From positions 84,854 through 148,853 of the forward strand of contig JACRIN010000038.1 of assembly GCA_016220085.1 (NCBI GenBank): a stretch of 64,000 bases of DNA, given 5' to 3'. Below are positions 51,305 through 59,754 of the stretch, one piece after another. The notes beneath the pieces were generated by a model. That model had not been told where the DNA came from. It saw only the letters and a list, made by a program, of their open reading frames with translations, and did not search any database. Source of the stretch: Planctomycetota bacterium. Lineage in GTDB: Bacteria > Planctomycetota > UBA1135 > GCA-002686595. The position numbers and the translations under genes were made by a program. Numbering within the stretch: the stretch's first letter is position 1; each line of letters opens with the position of its first letter.

Positions 51305-51375
51305 TGCGACGCCTCCGGCGCGGTTCTATGCATCGCGCGAGCCGGACGCAACACCGGCGGTCGATTCGCTCTCGC

Positions 51376-52623
51376 TCAGGATTCGGCGGCGGGAGCGCGC
51401 GAGCCATCGCGAACGCGCGCGACGAGCGGCACCGCGGCGACGCGCAACAAGGTCGAGAGCGCGAACAGCCAGAGGTACGCGGTGTGGTCGGAACCGAGGA
51501 TGCCGAGCAGTGCTCCTCCCGCGAGCGAGCCGACGGCCATCGACGCCGAAAGCCCGACGTTGTAGAGCGCGTAGACGCTGGTGCGTTCGGCCTCGGGAAC
51601 GTGGTCGAAGAAGGCGAGGAAGGTGCCGAGCTCCCACGCCGCGAACGCGACGCCGGCGAGGATCTGCGCGAGGATCAACAGCAGGACCGAATCGGTCGCC
51701 ATCCACGCGATCAGGCTGGGTACGAACAAGAGACCGCCGAGCCAGATCGTGCGCGCGACGCCTTGCTTGTGTGCGAGGTCACCGAGCGCGTCGAGAGCGA
51801 CGATCCGCGCGACGTAGGGCGTCGCGTAGAGCAGCGCGTAGAGCGTGTACGAGAATTGGAGCTCGGTGCGTATGAACGCGGTCAGGAACGGCGTCGCGGT
51901 CTGCACGGCGATCTGCACGGCGAAGATGCACGCGATCAGGCGGCCGGAATGGTCGTTCGACCAACGGCGCAGGAGCTCGAGGTTAGGCACGATGCGCCAG
52001 CCGCGCGGCAAGGGCTCGGGTTCGTCCTGTTGCGACAGGTAGTACGCGGAGACGCAGCGCGCGAGCCCGGCGAGCGCGAACAGCAATGCGAACGCCTGCA
52101 GCTCCCTCCCGTGAGCGCGCGACCACTCCAGCAATCCTCCCGCCGCGACGAAGCCGACCGCGAACGTCACCCAGAGCCCACGGTTGCGGCGCGCGAAGTA
52201 GCGGGCGCGGACGAGTTTCGGCACCAGCGTCGAGATCCACGTGATCCACGCCGGCCCGGTCGCGAGCCCCGTTGCCCAGTACGCGGTCGCGAGCAGGAAC
52301 ACCACCCACGCTGGCGCGCCGCCGCGCAACGCGACCCACGCGAGCGGCACGAACACCGCAGCCTGCAGCGCCGCGGTCCACACGACCCAGCGCCGCAGCG
52401 AGCCGACCTTCTCCGCGAGATGCGGCGTCGCGAGTTGGATCAGCGCGCCCGCGAGCATCGGCACCGTCGCGACCCAACCGGAGAAGACGTCGCCGAGTCC
52501 GATCGCGAGCACGAACGCCGGCAGGTAGTGCTCGCCTAGGCCGACCATCAGCATGTAGCTCGCGCCGTCGATCCAGCTCTTGCGCAGGTTGCCGCGCAGG
52601 TCCTTGACGCGCACGTCGACCAT
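51376..52623 (-). CDS. MFS transporter
   Basis: 415 residues with about 12 membrane helices (for example SYMLMVGLGEHYLPAFVLAI, WVVFLLATAYWATGLA, TVYALLYATPYVARI). It has the central cytoplasmic loop (about 200-230, LSQQDEPEPLPRGWRI) expected of major facilitators. It resembles the planctomycetal/myxobacterial MFS proteins with VPEAERTSVYALYNVGLSAS near helix 10. The ATG overlaps the stop of the MATE gene (TGATG), so the two transporters form an operon. The substrate is unknown; efflux is likely by context. Confidence 0.82.
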   Translation of the reverse strand: MVDVRVKDLRGNLRKSWIDGASYMLMVGLGEHYLPAFVLAIGLGDVFSGWVATVPMLAGALIQLATPHLAEKVGSLRRWVVWTAALQAAVFVPLAWVALRGGAPAWVVFLLATAYWATGLATGPAWITWISTLVPKLVRARYFARRNRGLWVTFAVGFVAAGGLLEWSRAHGRELQAFALLFALAGLARCVSAYYLSQQDEPEPLPRGWRIVPNLELLRRWSNDHSGRLIACIFAVQIAVQTATPFLTAFIRTELQFSYTLYALLYATPYVARIVALDALGDLAHKQGVARTIWLGGLLFVPSLIAWMATDSVLLLILAQILAGVAFAAWELGTFLAFFDHVPEAERTSVYALYNVGLSASMAVGSLAGGALLGILGSDHTAYLWLFALSTLLRVAAVPLVARVRDGSRAPAAES

Positions 52624-53993
52624 CAGGCGCCCTTGCTCTCGCGCGACGCCGACGCGAGCGAAACGGCGTGAGCGGGGCCGCGCCACGCGACCCACGCGAC
52701 GCAGGAGAGCGCGACGATCGCGAGGCCGAGGCTCAAGCCCCACCAGAGCCCGGCGAGTCCGTGCCCTCCGCGGAACGCGAGCCACCAGCCGATCGGCAAC
52801 GCGAACGCGTAGTAGCCAATCAGATTGAACGCTGCGGCCGGACGCGGCTTGCCCATTCCGCGCAGGATGCCGCAACCGACCACCTGCAGACCGTCGAACA
52901 CCTGGAACGCCGCGCCGATCGGCAGGATCGCCGCGCCGAGCACGCGCACGTCGACGTCCGGCGTGTAGAGCGCGGGCAGTCGCTCGCGACCGAGCAGGAA
53001 CACCAACGCGAAGCACGCCATCACGCCCGCGCCGAGCGCGAAGCCCGCCCACGCCGCGCGCTGCGCGCCGTGCGGATCGCCGGCGCCGATCAGGTTGCCG
53101 ACGCGCGCCGACGTGCCCATCGAGATCCCGAGCGGCACCATGAACGACAGCGACGCGAGGTTGAGCACGATCGTGTGCGCGCCGAGCTCCGCCTCGCCCA
53201 GCCAGCCGGCGAAGACGTTGGCGAACTGGAACGCCCAGAGCTCGAGCCCGAGCATCAGCGCGACCGGCGCGCCTTGCTTCACGACGACCGAGAGGCCGCT
53301 CCAGCGCAGGGCTTGGAAGCTCCACGCGAGCCGCTCGCCGCGCGCTCGGTGCCACCGAGCGACCAAGATCCAGAGCGCCGTCGCCATCGCCACTTCGGTG
53401 ACGCCGGTCGCGATGCCCGCGCCGACCGCGCCGAGGCTCGGCAGCCCGAACTTGCCGTAGATCAGCACCCAGTTGCCGAACGCGTTGAGCACGTTCGCGC
53501 CGAGCGCGACCCACATCGCCGGCCGCACCACGCCGCGGCCCTGCAGGTACGTGCGCAGCGCGGTGAAGACGAGCCATGCGGGGAGGCCCGGCAACTGCGC
53601 GAGCGCGTAGCCCTCCGCGCCGCGCGCGAGCCCGGGCTGTTGGCCGGCGAAGACGAGCACCTCCTCGGTGAAGAACCACAGCGCGCCGATCGGCGCGGTG
53701 ATCGCGAGCCCGAGCACGATCCCGCGCTCGAGCGCGAGCCTGGCCGCCGCCGAGTCGCCCGCACCGTGCGCGTGACTGATCAGGGGATCGATGCCCATCA
53801 CGAGTCCCATGCCGACGTAGAGCGTCCCGACCACCCACAGCCGCCCGAGCGCCGACGCGCCGAACTCGTGCATGTCGAAGTTGCCGAGCATCAGGTTGTC
53901 GACGACGCCGAGCATCATCAGCCCGATCTGGGCGACGATGACGGGGACCGCCAATCGAAGGATGCGGCCGGCTTCTGCTCGGGTCGAGGACAC
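52623..53993 (-). CDS. MATE family efflux transporter
   Basis: 456 residues, GTG start, about 12 membrane helices in two pseudo-symmetric halves. MATE features: N-terminal helix LRLAVPVIVAQIGLMMLGVVDNLMLG, second-half start VVVKQGAPVALMLGLELWAF, and GTSARVGNLIGAGD in the linker-facing segment. NorM-like proteins export cationic drugs, dyes or metabolites with Na+ or H+ antiport. It overlaps the downstream MFS gene by one base, giving a two-transporter operon. Confidence 0.9.
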   Translation of the reverse strand: MSSTRAEAGRILRLAVPVIVAQIGLMMLGVVDNLMLGNFDMHEFGASALGRLWVVGTLYVGMGLVMGIDPLISHAHGAGDSAAARLALERGIVLGLAITAPIGALWFFTEEVLVFAGQQPGLARGAEGYALAQLPGLPAWLVFTALRTYLQGRGVVRPAMWVALGANVLNAFGNWVLIYGKFGLPSLGAVGAGIATGVTEVAMATALWILVARWHRARGERLAWSFQALRWSGLSVVVKQGAPVALMLGLELWAFQFANVFAGWLGEAELGAHTIVLNLASLSFMVPLGISMGTSARVGNLIGAGDPHGAQRAAWAGFALGAGVMACFALVFLLGRERLPALYTPDVDVRVLGAAILPIGAAFQVFDGLQVVGCGILRGMGKPRPAAAFNLIGYYAFALPIGWWLAFRGGHGLAGLWWGLSLGLAIVALSCVAWVAWRGPAHAVSLASASRESKGA

Positions 53994-54034
53994 GGAACGC
54001 GAGAGTCTCGCACGGAGCTCACCCCGAACGAAAC

Positions 54035-54066
54035 CGGCGGGGCCCCTCTCTCGAGGAGCCCCGCCG
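54035..54066 (-). terminator. Intrinsic-type terminator of the secreted PKD-like protein gene
   Basis: A 9-bp stem CGGCGGGGC / GCCCCGCCG with a 14-nt loop. On the minus strand it is followed by GTTTCGTTCGGGG, a short T-rich tail like that after 12995. It lies 26 nt beyond the stop at 54092. Confidence 0.7.
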
Positions 54067-54091
54067 TGCGGGTGTCAGTGTGCGGGCCGAC

Positions 54092-55129
54092 TCAGTTGAT
54101 CTCGACCACGTCGCGCAGGAAGAAGTAGTCGCCGTTGGTCATGCGACCGCGGATGGCGAGCTCGACCACGCTGCCGGACGGATCGACGTCGAGGCCGAGC
54201 GCGGTGACGATCGCCGCTTCGTCGACGATGATGCGCAGGTCGGTCTTGCCGTCGTTCGAAGCGCTGTTGCACTGACCGGAGGTCGTCGCCGTCACCTTGC
54301 CGAACTGGCCGTTGGTGAACGTCGCGCCGGCGAGCGAGAACGAGCCGGTGATCGGAACGCGGCGCTGGATGGCGACCGTGCTCCAGTCGATCTTGGTCGG
54401 GTTGAACTTCTTCGAGTTCAGGACCGTCAGCGCGGCCGGGTGCAGCGCGATCCGGTGGATCGCATTCGGGCAGCTGCCGGTGTCGAAGTCGAAGTTCGGC
54501 AGGGCCGACTGATTCGGCGAGTAGACGAGGATCGTCTGGACGCCGCAGATGCTGTGACCGCAGAAGTCGGTCGCGCACCAGGTGCGGGTGATCGTGCTCT
54601 CGAGGCCCTTGGTCGAGCTCGGGGTCACGACATCGGTGTAGGTGATCACCGGTGCCGGGTCGCCGTTGTCGGTCGCCGTCGCGGTGCCGGTCGCGGCCGG
54701 GGTCGTGTCATCGCCCCAAATGACGCCGACGTCCGGCGGAACCGTCAGGTTCGGCGGGGTCGTGTCTTGCACGGTGACTTGCGTCACGCACTTGGAGATC
54801 TGGTTGCCGCCGGTGACGCGCAGCTCGACGACGCAGGTCACCGAGCACTTGCCGGCCATGTCGATCTGGTAGACCGCGTCCGGCGCGGTCGGATCGGCGA
54901 AGACGCCCGTCGGGCATTCTTCGAACCAGAAGAACGAGAGCGGATCACCGTCCGGGTCGAAGCTGCCCGCGGAGGTCAGCGTCACTTCGGTGATCGTGGT
55001 GCCGGGGAGGTTGTTGGCCTCGACGAGGTACGGACCGTTGTGGTTGCAGACCGGCGCGGCGTCGGTTTGGGAGAAGGCAGGGACGGCGCCGAGCGCCAGG
55101 GCCGTGAACGTGAAAGCGAGGTTGCGCAT
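54092..55129 (-). CDS. Secreted protein with PKD/HYR-like and NPFNP-related domains
   Basis: 345 residues. Signal peptide 1-20 (AFS-QT). An Ig-like PKD region follows (SFDPDGDPLSFFWFE), then a HYR-like repeat (TPPNLTVPPDV, SSTKGLESTITRTW). The C-terminal 130 residues (GSCPNAIHRIALHPAALTVL, KIDWSTVAI, then DLRIIVDEAAIV) correspond to the NPFNP-containing domain of the large secreted protein at 9706-12945. The many Cys residues suggest disulfides. It is probably a surface or matrix component. A long 5' region (55130-55703) precedes it. Confidence 0.75.
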   Translation of the reverse strand: MRNLAFTFTALALGAVPAFSQTDAAPVCNHNGPYLVEANNLPGTTITEVTLTSAGSFDPDGDPLSFFWFEECPTGVFADPTAPDAVYQIDMAGKCSVTCVVELRVTGGNQISKCVTQVTVQDTTPPNLTVPPDVGVIWGDDTTPAATGTATATDNGDPAPVITYTDVVTPSSTKGLESTITRTWCATDFCGHSICGVQTILVYSPNQSALPNFDFDTGSCPNAIHRIALHPAALTVLNSKKFNPTKIDWSTVAIQRRVPITGSFSLAGATFTNGQFGKVTATTSGQCNSASNDGKTDLRIIVDEAAIVTALGLDVDPSGSVVELAIRGRMTNGDYFFLRDVVEIN

Positions 55130-55703
55130 GGTGGTGGAGAGCGGAAAAACGGGGTTTCGATGATCGTTCGCGACCGCCGGGGAGGGCTGTCGCGGTGAAG
55201 GGGAATGCGTCGGCTGGGGGGTCAGCCCGAGAAGTCTACCGCAGGAAAACCGCGGAGTCTGACGGCGGTGTTAGATCTCACCGCAAGGGGAGATCATGAC
55301 GTCGTTCGCACGCGCAAAGTAGAGGCTTCGTTTCGTAGGACCCGCCGCGCAAGGCCCTACGAGTGGGTATGAGTTTCATTAGCGCGCGGAGCATCGCTCC
55401 GGCCAGCGCGCTCGCCGGCTCGGCGCTCGTAATCCGAGCGCGCCCCGCCGGTCGTCGCGAGGTCCGCGCGGGGCCACGCCGGACCCGCACCCACACCGAC
55501 GGAACCGGCCGGCCAACGGTGCGTCGGACCAGACGACCCCGGTGCGCCGTGCGCCGCGAGTTCCCCCGCCCGAGGGCCGCGCCACTCGCGCCGAGCGTCG
55601 CCGCCGCCGAGTCGCCGCCAGCGCATTGCGACCGAATCGCGCGCACCCGGGAGCCTCGGGGGCGCGCCGTCGTCCAGGCACAGCGATGCGAGGCAGTTCG
55701 CGA
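55130..55703. other. 574-bp intergenic region upstream of secreted protein gene
   Basis: No ORF of coding character. It is slightly less GC-rich near 55220-55370. It contains two overlapping hairpins (55265-55295) and a 7-bp inverted repeat TCGTAGG/CCTACGA (55333-55362). It may be a long leader of the secreted protein gene on the minus strand, or simply the spacer between it and the MarR gene. Confidence 0.4.
55265..55295 (-). promoter_or_regulatory. Two mutually exclusive hairpins (possible leader switch)
   Basis: GCGGTG/CACCGC (55265-55270 with 55279-55284) and GATCTC/GAGATC (55274-55279 with 55290-55295) share bases, so only one can form at a time. They sit 135-165 nt before the start of the secreted protein gene. 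Short stems; could be chance. Confidence 0.25.
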
Positions 55704-56363
55704 TCAGGCGCCGCTGAGCACTCGGCGGTTGTCGTCGATCGCCTCCCGATCCGCTCGTCGATGGTCCGGACAGTCGAACCGCACATCGACGGCACCGATC
55801 GGCGTGTCGGTGAGAGCGCACTGGTGCGGCTGCTCGGGCTCGGCGTGCGCATGGGCGCGAAAGTATCCGCAGTTCGCGCACATCCGCGCGAGCGGGATCC
55901 TGCCGTCGGCCTGGAGGTGGAGGACGAGCTTCACCAACGCGAGCTGCAGCGTCGTCCGCTCGCTCGGGCTCAGCGTGTCGACCGCGACCGACAGGAAATC
56001 CGAGAGCGACTGGATCCTGCGCGCGACCTCGGCGCCGGAGTCGGTCATCTGCACCGCCAACGCGCGCGCGTCGAATTCGGCGCGGCCCTTGACGACCAGT
56101 TGCTTCGCGTCGAGCGCGCGGACGGCGTCGCTCGCGGTCGCCGGGGTGATCGCGAGTTCCTCCGCGATTTCGGAGAGGCGCAAGCCGCTGACCGCTCCGC
56201 GCTGAGCGAGCAGCGCGAGGATCTGCGCCTGCGTCGCCGACAGACCTTCGGCGCTCGCGCCATGCCAGACCTGTGTCTTGAGTGCGAGCGCGAGCTTCTC
56301 GAAGCCGTCGGTGATCCGACGGCGCAGGCTCTGCGAGCTCTCCGGTTCGGACGCCGAGTCCAT
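55704..56363 (-). CDS. MarR-type regulator with four-cysteine C-terminal tail
   Basis: 219 residues. The winged-helix MarR core spans about 20-150: LSATQAQILALLAQRG, then LSEIAEELAITPATASDAVRALDAKQLV as the recognition helix region. The extension carries Cys162, Cys165, Cys182 and Cys198 (MCANCGYF, HQCAL, DCPDH), suited to bind zinc or an Fe-S cluster, so DNA binding could respond to redox or metal. TAATCT lies 11 nt before the ATG, and a 7+1+7 inverted repeat lies just beyond it, so autoregulation is plausible. It is 52 bp downstream of the phosphotransferase gene on the same strand. Confidence 0.85.
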   Translation of the reverse strand: MDSASEPESSQSLRRRITDGFEKLALALKTQVWHGASAEGLSATQAQILALLAQRGAVSGLRLSEIAEELAITPATASDAVRALDAKQLVVKGRAEFDARALAVQMTDSGAEVARRIQSLSDFLSVAVDTLSPSERTTLQLALVKLVLHLQADGRIPLARMCANCGYFRAHAHAEPEQPHQCALTDTPIGAVDVRFDCPDHRRADREAIDDNRRVLSGA

Positions 56364-56374
56364 GTTCGGAGGCC

Positions 56375-56399
56375 AGATTACGGGGGCCGGGCCCCGGCC
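56375..56399 (-). promoter_or_regulatory. -10 box TAATCT and candidate MarR operator
   Basis: On the minus strand TAATCT (56375-56380) is the best -10 match in the window. Just upstream, GGCCGGG-N-CCCGGCC (56385-56399) is a perfect inverted repeat in the spacer between -10 and a weak TTCCCG -35. A bound dimer there would block transcription of its own gene. Confidence 0.45.
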
Positions 56400-56415
56400 G
56401 GGAATGGGCCGAAGT

Positions 56416-58350
56416 TCAGAGGCCGAACTGACGATGCACCCAGCGCGGACGGCTGTAGTCCCAGTTCGTCTCGGCCATCGCGCCTACGAGCACCGGATAG
56501 AGGCGCGCGATCGCTCGCGGCACCTCGGGCTCGAGACTCAGCCGTTCTGCGTAGAGTTCGAGCGCCGCGCGCTCGTGCGGCCGCAACGTCTCAGGCTTCG
56601 ATACCAGCCTCCAAGCCTCCGCGGCGCCGAGCCCCGCCTCTTGCTTGCGCTCGTGGGCGATCAAGTGGAGCAGGTCGAAGTAGGGCAGACCTTCGGGTTC
56701 GCTCGAGCCCCAATCGAGGAAGCCGAGCACGCGGCCGGTCGCGTCGACCTGGATGTGCTTCGAGCGCAGGTCGGCGTGGTAGTAGACGCGCGGCATCCGC
56801 ACGCCGAGCAGCTCGCGCTCGAGCTCGCGCGCGAGGTCCGCGATCACGCGGCGCGTCGAATCGACCGCGGCGAAGCGGGCGACGAGTTCGCACTTCGCTC
56901 CGATCAACGCGTCGAAGCCCGCGCGATCGAGCGGCGCCGCGGGCGCGACGACGAGCCGCGCGAGGTACTCGGCGGTCTCCGAGAAGAGCCGCGCGGCCGC
57001 ACGGTGGTCGCCGGTGAGCTGCGGCGCGGTCAGACCGGGCAAGCGACGTTCGCACGCGAGGAACACGCCGTCGAGCTCGCCCTGGAACAGCGGCTCGGGC
57101 ACCGGCAAGGTCGGGAACCGGCGCGCGAAGGCGGCGATCGTCGCGTGGTGGCGCTCGATCTGCTCGCGTTGCTGCGGCGAGAGCGGGACGTGCACGCACC
57201 AGTGTCCGCGGCGATCGTCGCCCTCGCGTTGGTCGGCGTTCGCGGCGCACAACCAGACGATCGTGTTGCCGCGGGTCGCGACCCACTGCTCGACGCGGGG
57301 AGGCGGCGCGCCGCGGTGCTCGGGGACGCGCTCGGCGAGCGCGTCGAGCAACCGCTCGACCCGCGGTCGCTCGCTCGTCGCGCGCGCCGCGAACAGCGCA
57401 TACGACGGTGTGAACAGCGGGAACAGCCCCGCGCGATCGGCGACGATCTTGACGCGGTTGCGTCGCTCCTTCGGACCGATCGAGAGCTTCGGCCACGGCT
57501 CGTCGAGCGCGACGACGTGCGCGAACTCGCGCGAGTGCGGGTACAGCGCGAACGCGCGCGGCCGCGCGAAACCGTCGCGGGCGAGCAGCGCGCGGTAACC
57601 GGCGAGCGTGCGTTCGCCGTGGCGCGGAGCGAGCGCGTCGCGCAACCACACCGCCGGACTCGGAACGTGGAAGACGCCGCGGCGTCCGGCGGAGCGTTTG
57701 TAGCCGAGTCGATTGTCGGCGATCAGCACGAGCTCGTCCTTCGCGACGCGCCGGCACTCCGCGAGGTCGTGCGCGAACGCGTTGGCCTCGCCGGGCAACC
57801 CGCCTTCCTGCACGACGACCTCGAAGCTCCGATCGCGGAACGGCAAGCGCGGCGCGCCCGCGCACGCGATCGAGCGCGTGCCGCTCGCCAACGCGCGATT
57901 GCGGTGCTCACCGAACGCCGCGCGCGCGAGCGAGACGTCGAGCACGGTGACGGCGAAACCCGCCGCGGCGAGCGGCACCGCCGCGCCCGAGAACGCATTC
58001 GCGAGCAGCAGCAATTTGCCGCCGCTCGCACGGAGCTCGGGATGCCACGCGCCGCGGCCTTCGCGCAGGAGCAGCATCGCGCGCTCCGCCGACGGCTCGT
58101 CGAGTTCGAGCAACAGTCCTTCGAGCGCCGCCTTGAACGGCGTGCCGGCGCGCAGGCGCTCCAACGCGCGCTGCAGCGGCTCGCTCGCGGCCGGCGACGC
58201 GTCGAGTTCGCCGCCGAGGTCCGCGACCCCATCGACGAGCGCGTGTTGTCGCGCGCACGGCTCGCAGACGAACTCGTCGCGCTCGCGCGAGCTCGCTCGC
58301 GAGAACGGGGCGCCGCAGCGCGGACACGCGAGGTCGTCCCAGCGCGTCAC
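56416..58350 (-). CDS. Fused zinc-ribbon / methyltransferase-like / APH-type phosphotransferase
   Basis: 644 residues, GTG start. A zinc ribbon opens the protein (Cys9, Cys12, Cys29, Cys32). Residues about 95-300 resemble a class I methyltransferase, with a weak glycine loop (GGKLLLLANAFSGAAVPLAAAG), VTVLDVS and a FRDRSFEVVV motif. Residues about 370-600 are an aminoglycoside-phosphotransferase-like kinase: YYHADLRSKHIQ (His525, Asp527) and FLDWGSSEPEGLPYFDLLH. The Brenner Asn is replaced by His/Gln. Such fusions occur in saccharide or secondary-metabolite clusters. It overlaps the stop of the upstream membrane protein gene (GTGA). Confidence 0.75.
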   Translation of the reverse strand: MTRWDDLACPRCGAPFSRASSRERDEFVCEPCARQHALVDGVADLGGELDASPAASEPLQRALERLRAGTPFKAALEGLLLELDEPSAERAMLLLREGRGAWHPELRASGGKLLLLANAFSGAAVPLAAAGFAVTVLDVSLARAAFGEHRNRALASGTRSIACAGAPRLPFRDRSFEVVVQEGGLPGEANAFAHDLAECRRVAKDELVLIADNRLGYKRSAGRRGVFHVPSPAVWLRDALAPRHGERTLAGYRALLARDGFARPRAFALYPHSREFAHVVALDEPWPKLSIGPKERRNRVKIVADRAGLFPLFTPSYALFAARATSERPRVERLLDALAERVPEHRGAPPPRVEQWVATRGNTIVWLCAANADQREGDDRRGHWCVHVPLSPQQREQIERHHATIAAFARRFPTLPVPEPLFQGELDGVFLACERRLPGLTAPQLTGDHRAAARLFSETAEYLARLVVAPAAPLDRAGFDALIGAKCELVARFAAVDSTRRVIADLARELERELLGVRMPRVYYHADLRSKHIQVDATGRVLGFLDWGSSEPEGLPYFDLLHLIAHERKQEAGLGAAEAWRLVSKPETLRPHERAALELYAERLSLEPEVPRAIARLYPVLVGAMAETNWDYSRPRWVHRQFGL

Positions 58351-59573
58351 GCCGGCTCCGCGCGCCCGCTGGGCCCGATGCGCTCGTCGCGCCCGCGCTC
58401 GGCGCCTTCCACGTGTTCATCAGGGCATGCGACGAGCCCGATCAGGATCGCCGCGAACGCCGCGAGCGCCGTCGAGAACGTCTGCGACCGCGTCGCGTCC
58501 CACGGACCGAACACGCACGCGACGCCGATCGCGACCAACGGCGCGAGCACGACCCAGAGCGCGAGGCCCGCGAGCTCGCGCTCCGGCGGATCGACCGCGC
58601 GCCGCTCACGGCGCGCGCGTGACGCGCCGGCGAACCCGAGCCCCGTAGCGAGCAACGCGAACGCGACCGCGAGCCAGAACGCGCGCGCACGCCACGACGC
58701 GAACGCGACGCCGACCGTCGAGCGCGCCGCCTCCGCGAGCGATTCGGCGTCGAGTGCGAGCGCGTGCGCGCGCGGCGCAAGCGCAGGCGCGTGCGGACCG
58801 AGCGCGCGCGCGTGCGGCGCCGCGACGAGCACGGCGGCGACGACGAGCGTGATCGCCGCGCGCCGCCTGACCGGCGCGGCGGTGTACGCGATCGCGACCA
58901 GACCGGCGGTCGCGGCGAGCCACGGCTCGCGCGTCGCGAGTCCGGCGAGCGCGAGCGCGGCGAGCGCGAGCGAGCGCTGGTCGGCGCGCCGACGCCACGC
59001 GACCCAACCGGCGCCCGCGGCGGCGGCGGCGAGGGCGCTCTCGGACGCGCCTTGAGGCGCGACGGCGAGCGCGCCGCCTCGAGCAACGGCGGTCGCCGTC
59101 GCGAGCGTCCACGCGAGCACGACCGCCGCGCGAGCCCACGGTCGACGCCGCGCGAGCGCGAGCGCGTGCTCGACGAACACGCCGGCGGCGATGACGTCGG
59201 CGAGCGGCAACGGCGGGAGCTCGAGCGAGACCAATGCGCCGAGCCACGCCGCGCGCAAGAGCCAGGTCGCGAAGCCCGCGCGCTCCTCGACCGGCGTATG
59301 GCGCGGAACCATCGCGGCGGGCAGCGTCAGCCAGCGCACGACCAACAGGATCGCGAGCACGCCGGCACCGATGCGAGCGTCGAGCGCTCGCCCGGCGAAC
59401 GCGGCCCAGGTTTCGATCGCGCCGAGCACGACGCCGCCGACGAGGTGGCTCGCCGCCCACGTCGTCGGCCACGCGCTCGGCTTGTGCGCGCCGAGTTCGC
59501 CCGGCGGCAGGAACGACAGCACCACACGACCGACCAGCGCGCGTTGCAGCAGGATCGTCAGCGTGGCGTTCAT
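58347..59573 (-). CDS. Multi-pass membrane protein, unknown
   Basis: 408 residues, Ala-rich, with about ten predicted membrane helices (for example RIGAGVLAILLVVRWLTLPA, ADVIAAGVFVEHALALA, AAITLVVAAVLVAAPHARAL, and AFWLAVAFALLATGLGFAG). No signal peptide. I recognise no transport or enzyme motif; a polysaccharide- or lipid-related membrane enzyme is one possibility because of the coupled phosphotransferase/methyltransferase gene. Its stop overlaps that gene by 4 bp (GTGA). Confidence 0.65.
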   Translation of the reverse strand: MNATLTILLQRALVGRVVLSFLPPGELGAHKPSAWPTTWAASHLVGGVVLGAIETWAAFAGRALDARIGAGVLAILLVVRWLTLPAAMVPRHTPVEERAGFATWLLRAAWLGALVSLELPPLPLADVIAAGVFVEHALALARRRPWARAAVVLAWTLATATAVARGGALAVAPQGASESALAAAAAGAGWVAWRRRADQRSLALAALALAGLATREPWLAATAGLVAIAYTAAPVRRRAAITLVVAAVLVAAPHARALGPHAPALAPRAHALALDAESLAEAARSTVGVAFASWRARAFWLAVAFALLATGLGFAGASRARRERRAVDPPERELAGLALWVVLAPLVAIGVACVFGPWDATRSQTFSTALAAFAAILIGLVACPDEHVEGAERGRDERIGPSGRAEPA

Positions 59574-59740
59574 CGCGGGGGCGTGCGGCTCCCGCGGCAG
59601 AGCTTAGGGAGCCCGGCGCGCGCACGCCACGTTCGCTCGCGGGCCGGTGGGGTCGCGCGCTCGTGAGGCGCGGTGGGCGCTGCGACGCGCGGTCGTCGCG
59701 ACGAGCGCGTTTCGGGCCTCGCGCGCCGGCCCGCGGCGAC

Positions 59741-59746
59741 TACCAT
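59741..59746 (+). promoter_or_regulatory. Candidate -10 box TACCAT
   Basis: TACCAT ends 8 nt before the ATG of the amidase gene. Consistent with a leaderless or near-leaderless transcript; no Shine-Dalgarno is visible. Confidence 0.35.
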
Positions 59747-59754
59747 CGTCACCT

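Noticed and set aside
55363..56205. Plus-strand ORF of about 280 codons across the MarR region
   Set aside because: It is antisense to the clear MarR gene, with the Arg/Ser-rich composition typical of shadow frames.
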